Assembly (NCBI RefSeq): GCF_036099295.1
Contig: NZ_CP107976.1
Location: 7,068,001 to 7,132,000 of the forward strand
Direction: 5' to 3'
Length of the DNA stretch: 64,000 nt
DNA from: Streptomyces sp. NBC_00358
GTDB lineage: Bacteria; Actinomycetota; Actinomycetes; Streptomycetales; Streptomycetaceae
Positions within the stretch are counted from its first letter, which is position 1. Every line of letters starts with the position of its first letter. Below the pieces are notes generated by a model. The model made no database searches. It was not told the DNA's origin and worked only from the letters and a program-made list of their open reading frames with translations. A program made the position numbers and the translations under genes. Below, piece after piece: positions 48,233 to 56,538 of this stretch.

Positions 48233-48988
48233 CTAGAACCCGGAGCGCATGCCGCCGTCCACCGGCACCATGATGCCGGTGAGGTACGACGCCGCGGGGG
48301 AGAGCAGGAACGCGGCCGTGCGGCCGAACTCGTCCGGGGTGCCGTAGCGGCGCAGCGGGATGCGGGACTCGTTGGCCGCGCGGGTGGCCTCGGGGTCGGC
48401 GGACAGCCCGTCCAGTTCACGGACGCGGTCCGTGTCGATACGGGACGGCAGCAGCCCGAGGACCCGGATGCCGCGCGGGCCCAGCTCGTTCGCCAGGGAC
48501 TTGGCGAAGCCCGCGAGGCCCGGACGCAGACCGTTGGAGATGGTCAGCCCGGGGATCGGCTCGTACACCGAGCCGGAGAGCACGAAACCGACGACACCGC
48601 CCTCGCCGAGCTCCGCGGCGGCCGCGCGGGCCAGCCGGACGGCACCGAGGAACACCGACTCGAACGCGACCATCCACTGCTCGTCGGTGTTGTCCGCGGC
48701 GAACCCGGGCGGCGGTCCGCCCACGCTGATCAGGATGCCGTCGAAGCCGCCGAAGTGGTCACGGGCGGCCGCGATCAGCCGGGCCGGGGTCTCGGCGGCG
48801 CCGTTGTCGGCAGCGACCCCGACCGCGTTCGGGCCGAGCGCGGAGGCGGCGTCGGCCGCGCTCTTCGCGTCGCGCCCGGTGACGACCACCTTCGCGCCGT
48901 CGGCGACGAGTTCACGCGCGGCGGCGTTGCCCAGGCCCCGGGTGGCTCCCGTGACGACGTACACACGATCCTTCAGTCCAAGATCCAT
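48233..48988 (-). CDS. SDR-family oxidoreductase lacking the usual Tyr-Lys
   Basis: A 251-residue Rossmann-fold short-chain dehydrogenase/reductase. The NAD(P) motif is VVTGATRGLGNAAA (TGxxxGxG), but the usual NNAG is replaced by ISVGGPPPG. The catalytic YxxxK aligns with SNGLR (VYEPIPGLTISNGLRPGLAGFAKSLANE), so Tyr and Lys are both missing. From memory a subfamily with GGPPPG and SNxxR exists, so this is probably a family trait rather than decay. The C-terminal YLTGIMVPVDGG is normal. The reaction is unknown. Confidence 0.85.
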   Translation of the reverse strand: MDLGLKDRVYVVTGATRGLGNAAARELVADGAKVVVTGRDAKSAADAASALGPNAVGVAADNGAAETPARLIAAARDHFGGFDGILISVGGPPPGFAADNTDEQWMVAFESVFLGAVRLARAAAAELGEGGVVGFVLSGSVYEPIPGLTISNGLRPGLAGFAKSLANELGPRGIRVLGLLPSRIDTDRVRELDGLSADPEATRAANESRIPLRRYGTPDEFGRTAAFLLSPAASYLTGIMVPVDGGMRSGF

Positions 48989-49002
48989 GGCCCCATCCTC
49001 TC

Positions 49003-50435
49003 CTATCCCGGTGGTGCGGCCCCTTCCGTGTTTCCCGCCTCTTCGACGCCGTACAGGCTGAGGGCGGACACCACCAGACCGATGTGGCTGAAGGCCTGCG
49101 GGAAGTTGCCGAGCTGGCGGCCGGCGACGGGGTCGTACTCCTCGGAGAGCAGTCCCAGGTCGTTCGTGAGGCCGACCAGCCGCTCGAACAGCTCGCGCGC
49201 CTCCCGCGTACGGCCCGTCAGATGCAGCGCGTCCGCGAGCCAGAACGAGCAGACGAGGAAGGTGCCCTCGCCGCCCGGGAGCCCGTCGACGCCGGTCGTC
49301 GCGGCGCTGTAGCGGCGCACCAGGAAGCCGTCGGGGGCGAGTTCCGCGCGGACCGCGTCGATCGTGCCCACCACCCGCGGATCGTCCGGGGGCAGGAAAC
49401 CGACCCGCGGGATGAGCAGCAGGGAGGCGTCCAGCCCGGGTGAGCCGTAGGACTGCGTGAAGGTGTTCCGGACGGGGTCGAAGCCGCGTTCGAGCACCTC
49501 CCGGTGCACGTCGTCGCGCATCGCCCGCCAGCCTTCGAGATCGCCGTCGAGTGCCGGGTCGTCCTCCAGTCGCGCCACGCCTCGGCCTCCTCGTGGTAAC
49601 CGGCCGCGAGGAGCGCGCCGAGGGTGAGCGTGGAGTCGCGCAGCCAGCAGTAGCGGTAGTCCCAGTTGCGGACGCCGCCGAGCTCCTCGGGCAGTGAGGT
49701 GGTGGGGGCGGCCACGATGCCGCCGGTCGGCGCGTAGGTGAGGGCCTTGAGGGTGATCAGGGAGCGGACGACGGCGTCCCGGTGGGGCCCGTCGTAGCGG
49801 CAGCGCGCCGCCCACGCCCGCCAGTCCCGGACGCTCGTCTCCAGTGCCTCGAAGGGATCGCGCAGGGGCGGCCGGGGCCGGTGCGAGGGGTGCCAGGTCA
49901 GGACGAAGGCGACCTTCTCGCCCGCTTCCACGGTGAACTCCGAGTGCGTGCGGAAGTCCTTGCCCCAGGTGTGCACGGGCGGTTCGCTGCGCAGCCACAC
50001 CGAGTCGGGCCCGGCGACCGCGACCCGGTGGCCGTCCGAGCGGCGCATCCACGGTACGACCGAGCCGTAGTCGAAGCGCAGCCGGAGCAGACTGCGCATC
50101 CGGACCCGGCCGCTGAGACCTTCGACGACGCGTACGACATCGGGGGCGTGCTCGCGCTGCGGCATCAGGTCGGTCACCCGGACGGAGCCCTCGGCGGTGT
50201 CCCACTCGGTGTCGAGCACCAGCGTGTCCGGGCGGTACGCGCGCCGGGTGCAGACGTCCGCCCCCTCGGGCGCGATCCGCCAGTGACCGTTGTCCTCGTC
50301 GCCCAGCAGGGCCGCGAAGCAGGCCGCGGAGTCGAAGCGAGGCAGGCACAGCCAGTCGACGGAGCCGTCGCGGCCCACCAGAGCGGCGGTCTGCTCGTCC
50401 CCGATGAGGGCGTAGTCCTCGATGCGGCGGTGCAC
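49003..50435 (-). pseudogene. GH15 glucoamylase/trehalase-like gene with internal deletion and frameshift
   Basis: The N-terminal 290 codons from GTG 50435 encode a normal GH15 start (RIEDYALIGDEQTAALVGRDGSVDWLCLPRFDS... then VRNWDYRYCWLRDSTLTLGALLAAGYHEEAEAWRDW). In that frame the sequence then turns to nonsense (RTTRHSTAIS) near 49566-49580. A different frame takes over with RLEDDPALDGDLEGWRAMRDDVHREVLERGFDPVRNTFTQSYGSPGLDASLLLIPRVGFLPPDDPR and runs to 49003. Intact relatives are about 600 residues, so roughly 120-140 residues of the (alpha/alpha)6 barrel between these blocks, including the part expected to hold catalytic residues, are gone. Both ends keep good codon usage, so the event looks recent. 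Confidence 0.82.
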
Positions 50436-50540
50436 GGTGGACGGGTTCCCGACGGGGGCGACGGCCAATCGGGCCGCCAGAGTGGCGTGAGCGCCCGCGG
50501 CGCGGCGGGACGGGACGGGACGTGACACGCGACGGGGGAG

Positions 50541-50647
50541 TCCCGGGCCCCGCCCTCGAACCCTCGGGCCTCGAAGGTCCCGGCCTCGGACCTCGGGCTT
50601 CGAGGGTCCCGGCCTCGGGCCTCGAACCTCCGGGCCCCGCCCTCGGG
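50541..50647. repeat. degenerate repeat array between GH15 remnant and SURF1 gene
   Basis: The interval is built from repeated CCTCGGGCCTCGA-like words. CGAAGGTCCCGGCCTCGG (50572) recurs with one change at 50601, 29 bases later. The GGGCCCCGCCCTCG word occurs near both ends. No gene is seen in 50436-50647. Confidence 0.6.
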
Positions 50648-51439
50648 TTAGACCCCGGCCGGTTCCGCCGTCGGCGCGGTCCGCGCGGCGGCTGCCTCCG
50701 CCCGGTCGCGGCGCTCGCGGCGGACCAGGATCACCCAGCCGACGGGGACGCCCGCGGAGAAGAGCCACCACTGGATCGCGTACGCCATGTGCGGGCCGAT
50801 GTCGCTGTGCTCGGGATCCGGGATCAGTTCGGGGGAGTCGCCCTTGGGCTCCGGCGCGGTCTGCTCGATGTAGCCGCCGAGGACCGGCCTGCCGAGCCGG
50901 CGGGCCTGCTGCCCGCTGCTGATCAGCATGACCTGACGGGCGGGCAGGCCCCGGACGTTCTTGATGCCGCTGTCGGCGGTCGTCTGGTCGGCCATCAGCC
51001 GGCCGGTGACGGTGATCTCGCCCTGCGCGGGGGCCGGGATCTTCGGGAAGGCGGTCTGCGCGCCGTCCGCCGGGACCCAGCCGCGGTTGACCATCAGGAC
51101 GCGGCCGTCGGCCAGGACGAAGGGGGTCAGGACGTGGTAGCCGACCTCGCCGTCGGCGTTGGTGCGGCGCCGTACGACCTCTTCGTGCGCGGTGTCGAAG
51201 TGCCCCCTCGCCGTCACCCGGCGGAACAGGTCGTCGTGCCCGATCTCCTGCCCCGGCCGCGTGACCGACTCCGCGGGCACCGGCTTCGCGGTGAGCGAGT
51301 CGGAGATCACCGTGTTCAGGGCGACCTTGTGTTCATGCCGGTGCAGCTGCCAGAAGCCCAGCTTGATCATCGTCGGGATGAGTGCGAGGGCCACGAGGGT
51401 GAGGATCACCCACTGCCGGGAGAACAGGAAGCGGTACAC
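50648..51439 (-). CDS. SURF1-family cytochrome oxidase assembly protein
   Basis: A 263-residue membrane protein of the SURF1/Shy1 family, which assists haem-copper (cytochrome c oxidase) assembly. Two transmembrane helices flank the outer domain: SRQWVILTLVALALIPTMIKLGFWQLHR at the N-terminus and AYAIQWWLFSAGVPVGWVILVRRERR at the C-terminus. In between are GHFDTAHEEVVRRR, GYHVLTPFVLADGRVLMVNRGWVPAD and the GGYIEQT segment, all typical. GTG at 51439 is used; a GTG at 51460 is a close alternative. Confidence 0.93.
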   Translation of the reverse strand: MYRFLFSRQWVILTLVALALIPTMIKLGFWQLHRHEHKVALNTVISDSLTAKPVPAESVTRPGQEIGHDDLFRRVTARGHFDTAHEEVVRRRTNADGEVGYHVLTPFVLADGRVLMVNRGWVPADGAQTAFPKIPAPAQGEITVTGRLMADQTTADSGIKNVRGLPARQVMLISSGQQARRLGRPVLGGYIEQTAPEPKGDSPELIPDPEHSDIGPHMAYAIQWWLFSAGVPVGWVILVRRERRDRAEAAAARTAPTAEPAGV

Positions 51440-51566
51440 CCCATTGACGGTACTCGGCACGATTCGGCCCTCGACGGGAGGGTCCCGCCGAGGGCCGTAC
51501 GCGGGTCTGTCCTGGGCCGGGCCGGTGACTGTCCGGTGGGGCCGGAATGCCGGTCCGGGCGGGGGC

Positions 51567-51800
51567 TCACACCTTGTCGATGATCCCCGCCTTCCCCTCC
51601 GCGCGGGCGCAGTGCGCGCCGCAGTACCAGTGGCCCTCGACCTCGACGCCCTGGCCGATGACCTGGACGCGACAGTGCTCGCAGATCGGGGCCATCCGGT
51701 GGATCGCGCAGGAGAAGCAGTCGAAGACGTGCACCGCACCCTGTGCGTGCACCTCGAAGGTCATTCCGTAGTCATTGCCGCATACTTCGCATCTCGCCAT
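51567..51800 (-). CDS. small cysteine-rich zinc-ribbon protein
   Basis: A 77-residue protein with four Cys pairs: CEVCG (4, 7), CFSC (28, 31), CEHC (40, 43) and a C-x3-C pair in WYCGAHCARAE, plus His at HVFDC and GHWYC. The spacing suggests two LIM- or ribbon-like zinc sites. The ATG at 51800 starts MARCEVCGNDYG; an upstream extension has no homology. I do not know a function. It lies between SURF1 and the exonuclease on the same strand, separated from each by at least 78 bases. Confidence 0.82.
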   Translation of the reverse strand: MARCEVCGNDYGMTFEVHAQGAVHVFDCFSCAIHRMAPICEHCRVQVIGQGVEVEGHWYCGAHCARAEGKAGIIDKV

Positions 51801-51878
51801 GCGCCACAGGGTGGGGTGCCGGGGCGGTGCGGGCGAGCGGGTGCCGGGCGAGTCGCCCGTCAATCACCCGTACGTCCG

Positions 51879-52883
51879 TCACCCTTCCGACGCGGGTTCG
51901 ACATCCCGCAGCAGTTGTCCGAACGCGGCCTCGTCGATCACCGGTGTCCCGAACTGCTTGGCCTTGAGCACTTTCGAGGTGCTGGAGTCCGGGTCGTTCG
52001 TCACCAGCAGGCTGGTGAGCCGGGACAGGCTCGTCGCGACGTGCAGACCGGCCTCGACGGCCCGGTCCTCCAGTAGTTCGCGATCGACGGACGTGTCCCC
52101 GGAGAACGCGACCCGCATGCCCTGCTTGAGCGGTTTGTCCGACTCGTACCGTCCCGGGTTGGGGTGGGGGCAGGCGGGGCGTTTACGGGAGGGACGCCAA
52201 CTCCCGGACGGGTAACCGCCGGAGGCGTACCCCCCGCCCCCGCCCTGTCGTCCGATGCGCGGCGCCGCGGGGCTGTCGGACCACTCCTTGAGCGGCAGGC
52301 ACTCCAGGAGAGGCAGGCGCACCCCGTCGCGTGCGGCGGCCCGCAGGCTCGGCCGGAACGCCTCGGCCAGCACGCGCGCGTCGTCCAGCGCGTGGTGCGC
52401 CCGCTGCTGTACGACGCCGAAGTGCGCGGCCAGCGACTCCAGCTTGTGGTTGGGCAGCGGCAGGCGCAGCTCCTTGGAGAGCGCGATGGTGCACAGGCGC
52501 TGGCGCACCGGCGCCTCGCGCTCGGCGCGCGCGTACTCCCGGGCGATCATCGACCAGTCGAAGACCGCGTTGTGCGCGACCAGCACGCGCCCGTCCAGGC
52601 GGGCGGCGAACTCCTCGGCGACGTCCTGGAAGAGCGGCGCCCCTTCGAGCATCTCGCTCGTCAGACCGTGGATCCAGACAGGGCCCGGGTCCCGTTCCGG
52701 GTTGACCATCGTGTACCAGTGGTCCTCGACCTCGCCGCGGGCGTCCAGCCGGTAGACGGCGGCGGAGATTATCCGGTCGTCGCGGGCCAGTCCTGTGGTC
52801 TCCACGTCAACGACCGCGTATCCCTGCGGATACGCGGCCGGCCAGGAGGCTGGGGACGCTGCGGTCGTGAGGTCTTCGAGCAT
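51879..52883 (-). CDS. DEDDh 3'-5' exonuclease with C-terminal BRCT domain
   Basis: A 334-residue nuclease. ExoI/II/III motifs of the DnaQ-type DEDDh fold are clear: YAVVDVETTGLARDD (Asp, Glu), LVAHNAVFDWSMI (Asp) and HHALDDARVLAEAF (His, Asp). A Gly-rich linker (RQGGGGGYASGGYPSGSWRPSRKR) leads to a BRCT domain (QGMRVAFSGDTSVDRELLEDRAVEAGLHVATSLSRLTSLLVTNDPDSSTSKVLKAKQFGTPVIDE). The combination suggests DNA repair or proofreading. ATG at 52883 lacks a clear Shine-Dalgarno and has TATCCT about eight bases upstream, so the mRNA may be leaderless. Confidence 0.92.
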   Translation of the reverse strand: MLEDLTTAASPASWPAAYPQGYAVVDVETTGLARDDRIISAAVYRLDARGEVEDHWYTMVNPERDPGPVWIHGLTSEMLEGAPLFQDVAEEFAARLDGRVLVAHNAVFDWSMIAREYARAEREAPVRQRLCTIALSKELRLPLPNHKLESLAAHFGVVQQRAHHALDDARVLAEAFRPSLRAAARDGVRLPLLECLPLKEWSDSPAAPRIGRQGGGGGYASGGYPSGSWRPSRKRPACPHPNPGRYESDKPLKQGMRVAFSGDTSVDRELLEDRAVEAGLHVATSLSRLTSLLVTNDPDSSTSKVLKAKQFGTPVIDEAAFGQLLRDVEPASEG

Positions 52884-53563
52884 GGTCAATGAGGATACGG
52901 GCCCTGACTGACATTCCGGTGCCCGCCTTCCCGGATCCGGGACCCCCGGGAGCCCCGTCACCGGGCCACCCGCGCGGGGTTCCGGCAACCGGGCGCGGCG
53001 GGCGGGGCGTTGACGCCCGGCTCGGCGCCGTCACCAGGTCGCCCACCGTCGGGGGAGCAGGACCGCGGCCGTCGACCGGCCCGGGCCGCAGCCGGTGCAC
53101 GGCTCCGTTCGCGCCCCCGGGGGCGACGCCGCCGCGTACCAGGGCGAGCGGCCCACGCTTCTTCCCGGCCGCCCCGGCGCCGAGACCGTCCGGGTCGTCG
53201 GCCGGACGCCGTCGTTCCGGGGCTCCAGAACGCCCGCCCGCCAGGTCGTCGTACAGGGCCACGTACAGGCCGAGGTCCAGGCCGAGGTCCAGGCGGATTC
53301 CGGCGAGCAGTGGGCGCACGGTCGCGCGCGTGCGCCGGCAGGAGCTTCACATCGCCCCGGTCCTGCGGCGGCAGAGGCGTCCGCCGGGCCGGCGACCGGA
53401 GCAGCGTCCGCACGCGACCTGCTCGCCGGTCCGGCCCGGGATCGGCTGGGCCCGCCGCCGGACCCGGACGTCCGGTCGGCGCACGGCTATGGACCTTTCG
53501 CCCGTGCGGTGCAAGCGTGCTGCGCGGTCCCAGCAGGTAGCGCCTACGAAGGGCGGTACGGAC
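52884..53563. other. gene-free interval with a possible coding remnant
   Basis: No gene can be supported in these 680 bases between two divergent genes. A short minus-strand stretch at about 53220-53319 reads LLAGIRLDLGLDLGLYVALYDDLAGG with good codon bias. It has no clear start and decays into Pro/Gly/Arg-rich sequence that runs into the exonuclease gene. It contains two tandem copies of a 12-base unit (CAGGCCGAGGTC on the plus strand). It may be a relic. Confidence 0.4.
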
Positions 53564-54361
53564 ATGGCACGAGTGAGGTACGGCGCACGGACCGAGGCGG
53601 AGATAGCCGCCTCGCGCACCGCGAGCTCCAGACTCCCCGACATCTGGTCCACCGGTGTGGTGGCCGTCTGGGAGAGCGACCCCGACGCGGTCGCGGCGGT
53701 CCTGCCGCCCCCGTTGAAGCCCACCGCACGGCCTCTGGTGCGGGTGAACATCAGCAAGGTCGATCTGCCCGGATATCCGCTGGGCGCGGGCTCGTTCGCC
53801 GTCGCCGCGGCGCACGAGGACGTCGAGGGCTGGTATCCGCTCGTCATGCCGATGACCCACGAACGGGCCCTGATCGGCGGCCGCGAGGTCTTCGGGGAGC
53901 CCAAGAAACTCGGCGAGGTGACGGTCGAGCGCGACGGTCTCGTCGTGCGCGGCGTGCTCGCCCGGCACGGCATCGCCTTCGTCGAGGTGCGCGGCGCGGT
54001 GAGCGGTGCCCTGCCACTGCCCGAACCCGCGCAGAAGACCGACTTCTACTTCAAGTTCCTTCCCGCCGTGGACGGTTCGGGCTTCGACGCCGACCCGGTC
54101 CTCGTGCACTGCGTGCGCAACGAGAAGGTCCGCAGGCTGGAGCGGGTCACCGGGGACGTAGTCCTGCGCGAGTCGATGTACGACCCGGTCGCCGACCTGC
54201 CCGTGCGCCGGCTGGTGGGGATCACCATCGGTGAGAAGACCACCGACCAGAAGGGCCGGGTCGCCGAACGCGTCAGCGGCCGGGCCCTGTTGCCGTACAT
54301 CCACCAGCGCTACGACGATCCGCGGCAGATCCTCGACGGTCCGCCCGAGGGGAGCGTCTGA
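53564..54361 (+). CDS. acetoacetate decarboxylase-family protein
   Basis: A 265-residue ADC-fold protein. The start MARVRYGARTEAEIAASR and ADC-like PPPLKPTARPLVRVNISKVDL, ALIGGREVFGEPKKLGEVTVERDG and KTDFYFKFLPAVDG are visible. The EPKK pair fits the family's Schiff-base lysine region. Many such proteins are not true acetoacetate decarboxylases but handle other beta-keto or enol substrates. ATG at 53564; the upstream open frame is Arg/Pro-rich and rejected. It opens a four-gene operon: its last base is also the first base of the next ATG. Confidence 0.88.
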   Translation: MARVRYGARTEAEIAASRTASSRLPDIWSTGVVAVWESDPDAVAAVLPPPLKPTARPLVRVNISKVDLPGYPLGAGSFAVAAAHEDVEGWYPLVMPMTHERALIGGREVFGEPKKLGEVTVERDGLVVRGVLARHGIAFVEVRGAVSGALPLPEPAQKTDFYFKFLPAVDGSGFDADPVLVHCVRNEKVRRLERVTGDVVLRESMYDPVADLPVRRLVGITIGEKTTDQKGRVAERVSGRALLPYIHQRYDDPRQILDGPPEGSV

Positions 54362-55245
54362 TGGAACTGCGGGCGGGACAGGTCGCCGTCGTCACCGGCG
54401 CGGCGAGTGGCATCGGCCTCGCGATGGCACGGCGGTTCGCGGCCGACGGGCTCAAGGTGGTCCTCGCCGACGTCGAGGAGGGCGCCCTGGAGAAGGCCGC
54501 CGGTGAGCTGCGCGAGGACGGCGCCGACGTCCTCGCGCGCGTGGTGGACGTCGGGGAGCGCTCCGAGGTCCTCGCGCTCGCCGAAGATGTGTACGGCACG
54601 TACGGCGCGGTGCACGTGCTGTGCAACAACGCCGGTGTCGGCTCCGGTGCCGAGGGCCGGATGTGGGAGCACGACCCGAACGACTGGAAGTGGGCCTTCG
54701 CCGTCAACGTGTGGGGCGTCTTCCACTGCGTCCAGGCGTTCGTGCCCCGGATGATCGCCGGGGGTGAACCGGGCCACGTCGTCAACACCTCGTCCGGCGA
54801 CGGCGGGATCGCCCCGCTGCCCACCGCCTCCGTGTACGCGGTCACCAAGGCGGCCGTGGTCACGATGACCGAGTCGCTGTACGCGCACCTGAAGGCGGAG
54901 CACGCGCGCGTGGGCGCCTCCGTGCTGTTCCCCGGACCCCACATGCTCCGCACGGGCCTGTGGGAGTCGCACCGCAACCGGCCCGAGCGGTACGCGAAGG
55001 AGCGGCCCCGCAGGACCCCGTACCGCAGCCTCGGACAGTGGGAGGCCGCGATGAACGAGGCGGGCCACGAGGTGCGGTTCACCCCCGTCGAACAGGTCGC
55101 CGACCTGGTCGCCGAGGGCATCCGCGAGGACCGCTTCTGGCTGCTGCCCGAGAGCGAGCACAGCGACCGGCAGATCCGGGCCCGGTCGCGGTCGATGCTC
55201 GACCGGTCCGATCCGTCGTACCTGGAAAGCTTCATCCTCGACTGA
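54361..55245 (+). CDS. SDR-family dehydrogenase
   Basis: A 294-residue classical short-chain dehydrogenase: VAVVTGAASGIGLAMARRF (TGxxxGIG), the NAD-type acidic residue in VVLADVEEG, VLCNNAGVG, the Ser in VVNTSSGDGG and the catalytic YAVTK (Tyr-x3-Lys). A 60-residue C-terminal extension (RPERYAKERPRRTPYRSLGQWEAAM...) is longer than usual and may form the substrate lid. Start ATG shares a base with the preceding stop (TGATG), so it is coupled to the decarboxylase-like gene. It probably oxidises or reduces the same pathway's alcohol/ketone. Confidence 0.9.
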   Translation: MELRAGQVAVVTGAASGIGLAMARRFAADGLKVVLADVEEGALEKAAGELREDGADVLARVVDVGERSEVLALAEDVYGTYGAVHVLCNNAGVGSGAEGRMWEHDPNDWKWAFAVNVWGVFHCVQAFVPRMIAGGEPGHVVNTSSGDGGIAPLPTASVYAVTKAAVVTMTESLYAHLKAEHARVGASVLFPGPHMLRTGLWESHRNRPERYAKERPRRTPYRSLGQWEAAMNEAGHEVRFTPVEQVADLVAEGIREDRFWLLPESEHSDRQIRARSRSMLDRSDPSYLESFILD

Positions 55246-55254
55246 GGGGGCGCG

Positions 55255-56538
55255 GTGCCCGAACAGGATCCGTATCTGATCATCTCCTCCGACTGCCACG
55301 CCGGACTCCCCACCGAGGAGTACCGGCCCTATCTGGACTCCCGTTTCCACCGGGACTTCGACGAGTTCCTCGCGGGCCGTGACCGGCGCCGCGAGGAGAT
55401 GACCCGCCTCGGCATCCGCAACGAGGCCTTCGCGGACAAGTGGTTCCACGACAACGAGGAAGGCCTGCGCGGTGGTTGGGACAGCGCGCAGCGCCTCAAG
55501 GAACTCGACGGCGACGGGGTGGCGGCGGAGGTCGTCTTCCCCGACGCGGACGCCGTGGACAGCAGGACCGCCGCTCCGTTCGGCGTCGGCCTCGGTCTCT
55601 CCGGCGACCAGGACCCGGAACTCGGCATGGCGGGCGCGCAGGCCCACAACCGCTGGCTCGCAGACTTCGTCTCCGAACACCCCGAACGGCACTGCGGGGT
55701 CGCCCTGTTGCCGGTCACCGGCGAGACCGGACGCGTGGTCGCCGAGGTGTACCGGGCCAAGGAGTCCGGCCTCGGCGCGCTGATGATCCCCTCCATGTGG
55801 GTCGACAAGGAGCCGTACCACGACCGCCGTTACGACCCCGTGTGGGCGGCGGCCGCCGAGTGTGCGATGCCCGTGCTCACGCACTCCGGCGCCGCGCCCC
55901 GCCATGAGTACGGCGACCACCTGGGGATCTACGTCTCCGAGGTCACCTGGTGGCCCGCGCGCCCGCTCTGGTTCCTGCTCTGGTCGGGGGTCTTCGAACG
56001 GCACCCCGGACTCCGGTTCGGCGTCGCGGAGTCGGGCTGCTGGTGGCTGCCCAACCTGCTGTGGTTCATGGACCGCCTCTATCTCGGCGCGCACGGCGGC
56101 AAGAAGCTGTCGCCCTTCGCCGAGCTGAAACGGCCCCCGCACGAGTACCTGGACCGGCAGGTCTTCATCTGCGCGACCAACACCAAGCGCCGCGAACTCG
56201 CCCAGCGCTACGAGATCGGCGTCGACAACATCCTCTGGGGCAGCGACTTCCCGCACCCCGAGGGCACCTGGCCCGACACCCGGACGTGGCTGGCGAAGAC
56301 CTTCCACGACATCCCGGTCGCGGAGACCCGCCGCATGCTCGGCCTCGCGGCGGCCGAGGTGTTCGGCTTCGACGTCGGTCGACTGGCCCCGCTCGCCCGG
56401 CGGATCGGCCCCACACCGGCCGAACTGGGCCAGCCGGACGACCAGTCGGCGGTCGAGGCGTCCTGGGCCCGCTCGCGCGAGGTGGGCCGCCACTGGCTGA
56501 CGGACCACGACTTCCCCGTGCTGGGAGTGAGCCCATGA
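55255..56538 (+). CDS. ACMSD-type amidohydrolase (first of pair)
   Basis: A 427-residue amidohydrolase_2 (aminocarboxymuconate-semialdehyde decarboxylase-like) protein. The metal site begins YLIISSDCHAGLP, with Asp where classical members have the first His. The later site residues are in MPVLTHSGAAPRH and NILWGSDFPHPEGTWPD. AGAQAHNRWLADF is shared with the next gene. GTG start nine bases after the SDR stop with GAGGGGGCG upstream. These enzymes decarboxylate or hydrolyse aromatic/unsaturated acids; the substrate here is unknown. Confidence 0.88.
   Translation: MPEQDPYLIISSDCHAGLPTEEYRPYLDSRFHRDFDEFLAGRDRRREEMTRLGIRNEAFADKWFHDNEEGLRGGWDSAQRLKELDGDGVAAEVVFPDADAVDSRTAAPFGVGLGLSGDQDPELGMAGAQAHNRWLADFVSEHPERHCGVALLPVTGETGRVVAEVYRAKESGLGALMIPSMWVDKEPYHDRRYDPVWAAAAECAMPVLTHSGAAPRHEYGDHLGIYVSEVTWWPARPLWFLLWSGVFERHPGLRFGVAESGCWWLPNLLWFMDRLYLGAHGGKKLSPFAELKRPPHEYLDRQVFICATNTKRRELAQRYEIGVDNILWGSDFPHPEGTWPDTRTWLAKTFHDIPVAETRRMLGLAAAEVFGFDVGRLAPLARRIGPTPAELGQPDDQSAVEASWARSREVGRHWLTDHDFPVLGVSP

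Noticed and set aside
52889..53563. In-frame upstream extension of the acetoacetate decarboxylase-like gene
   Set aside because: The added 225 residues are Arg/Pro/Gly/Ser low complexity; homology begins at the ATG at 53564.
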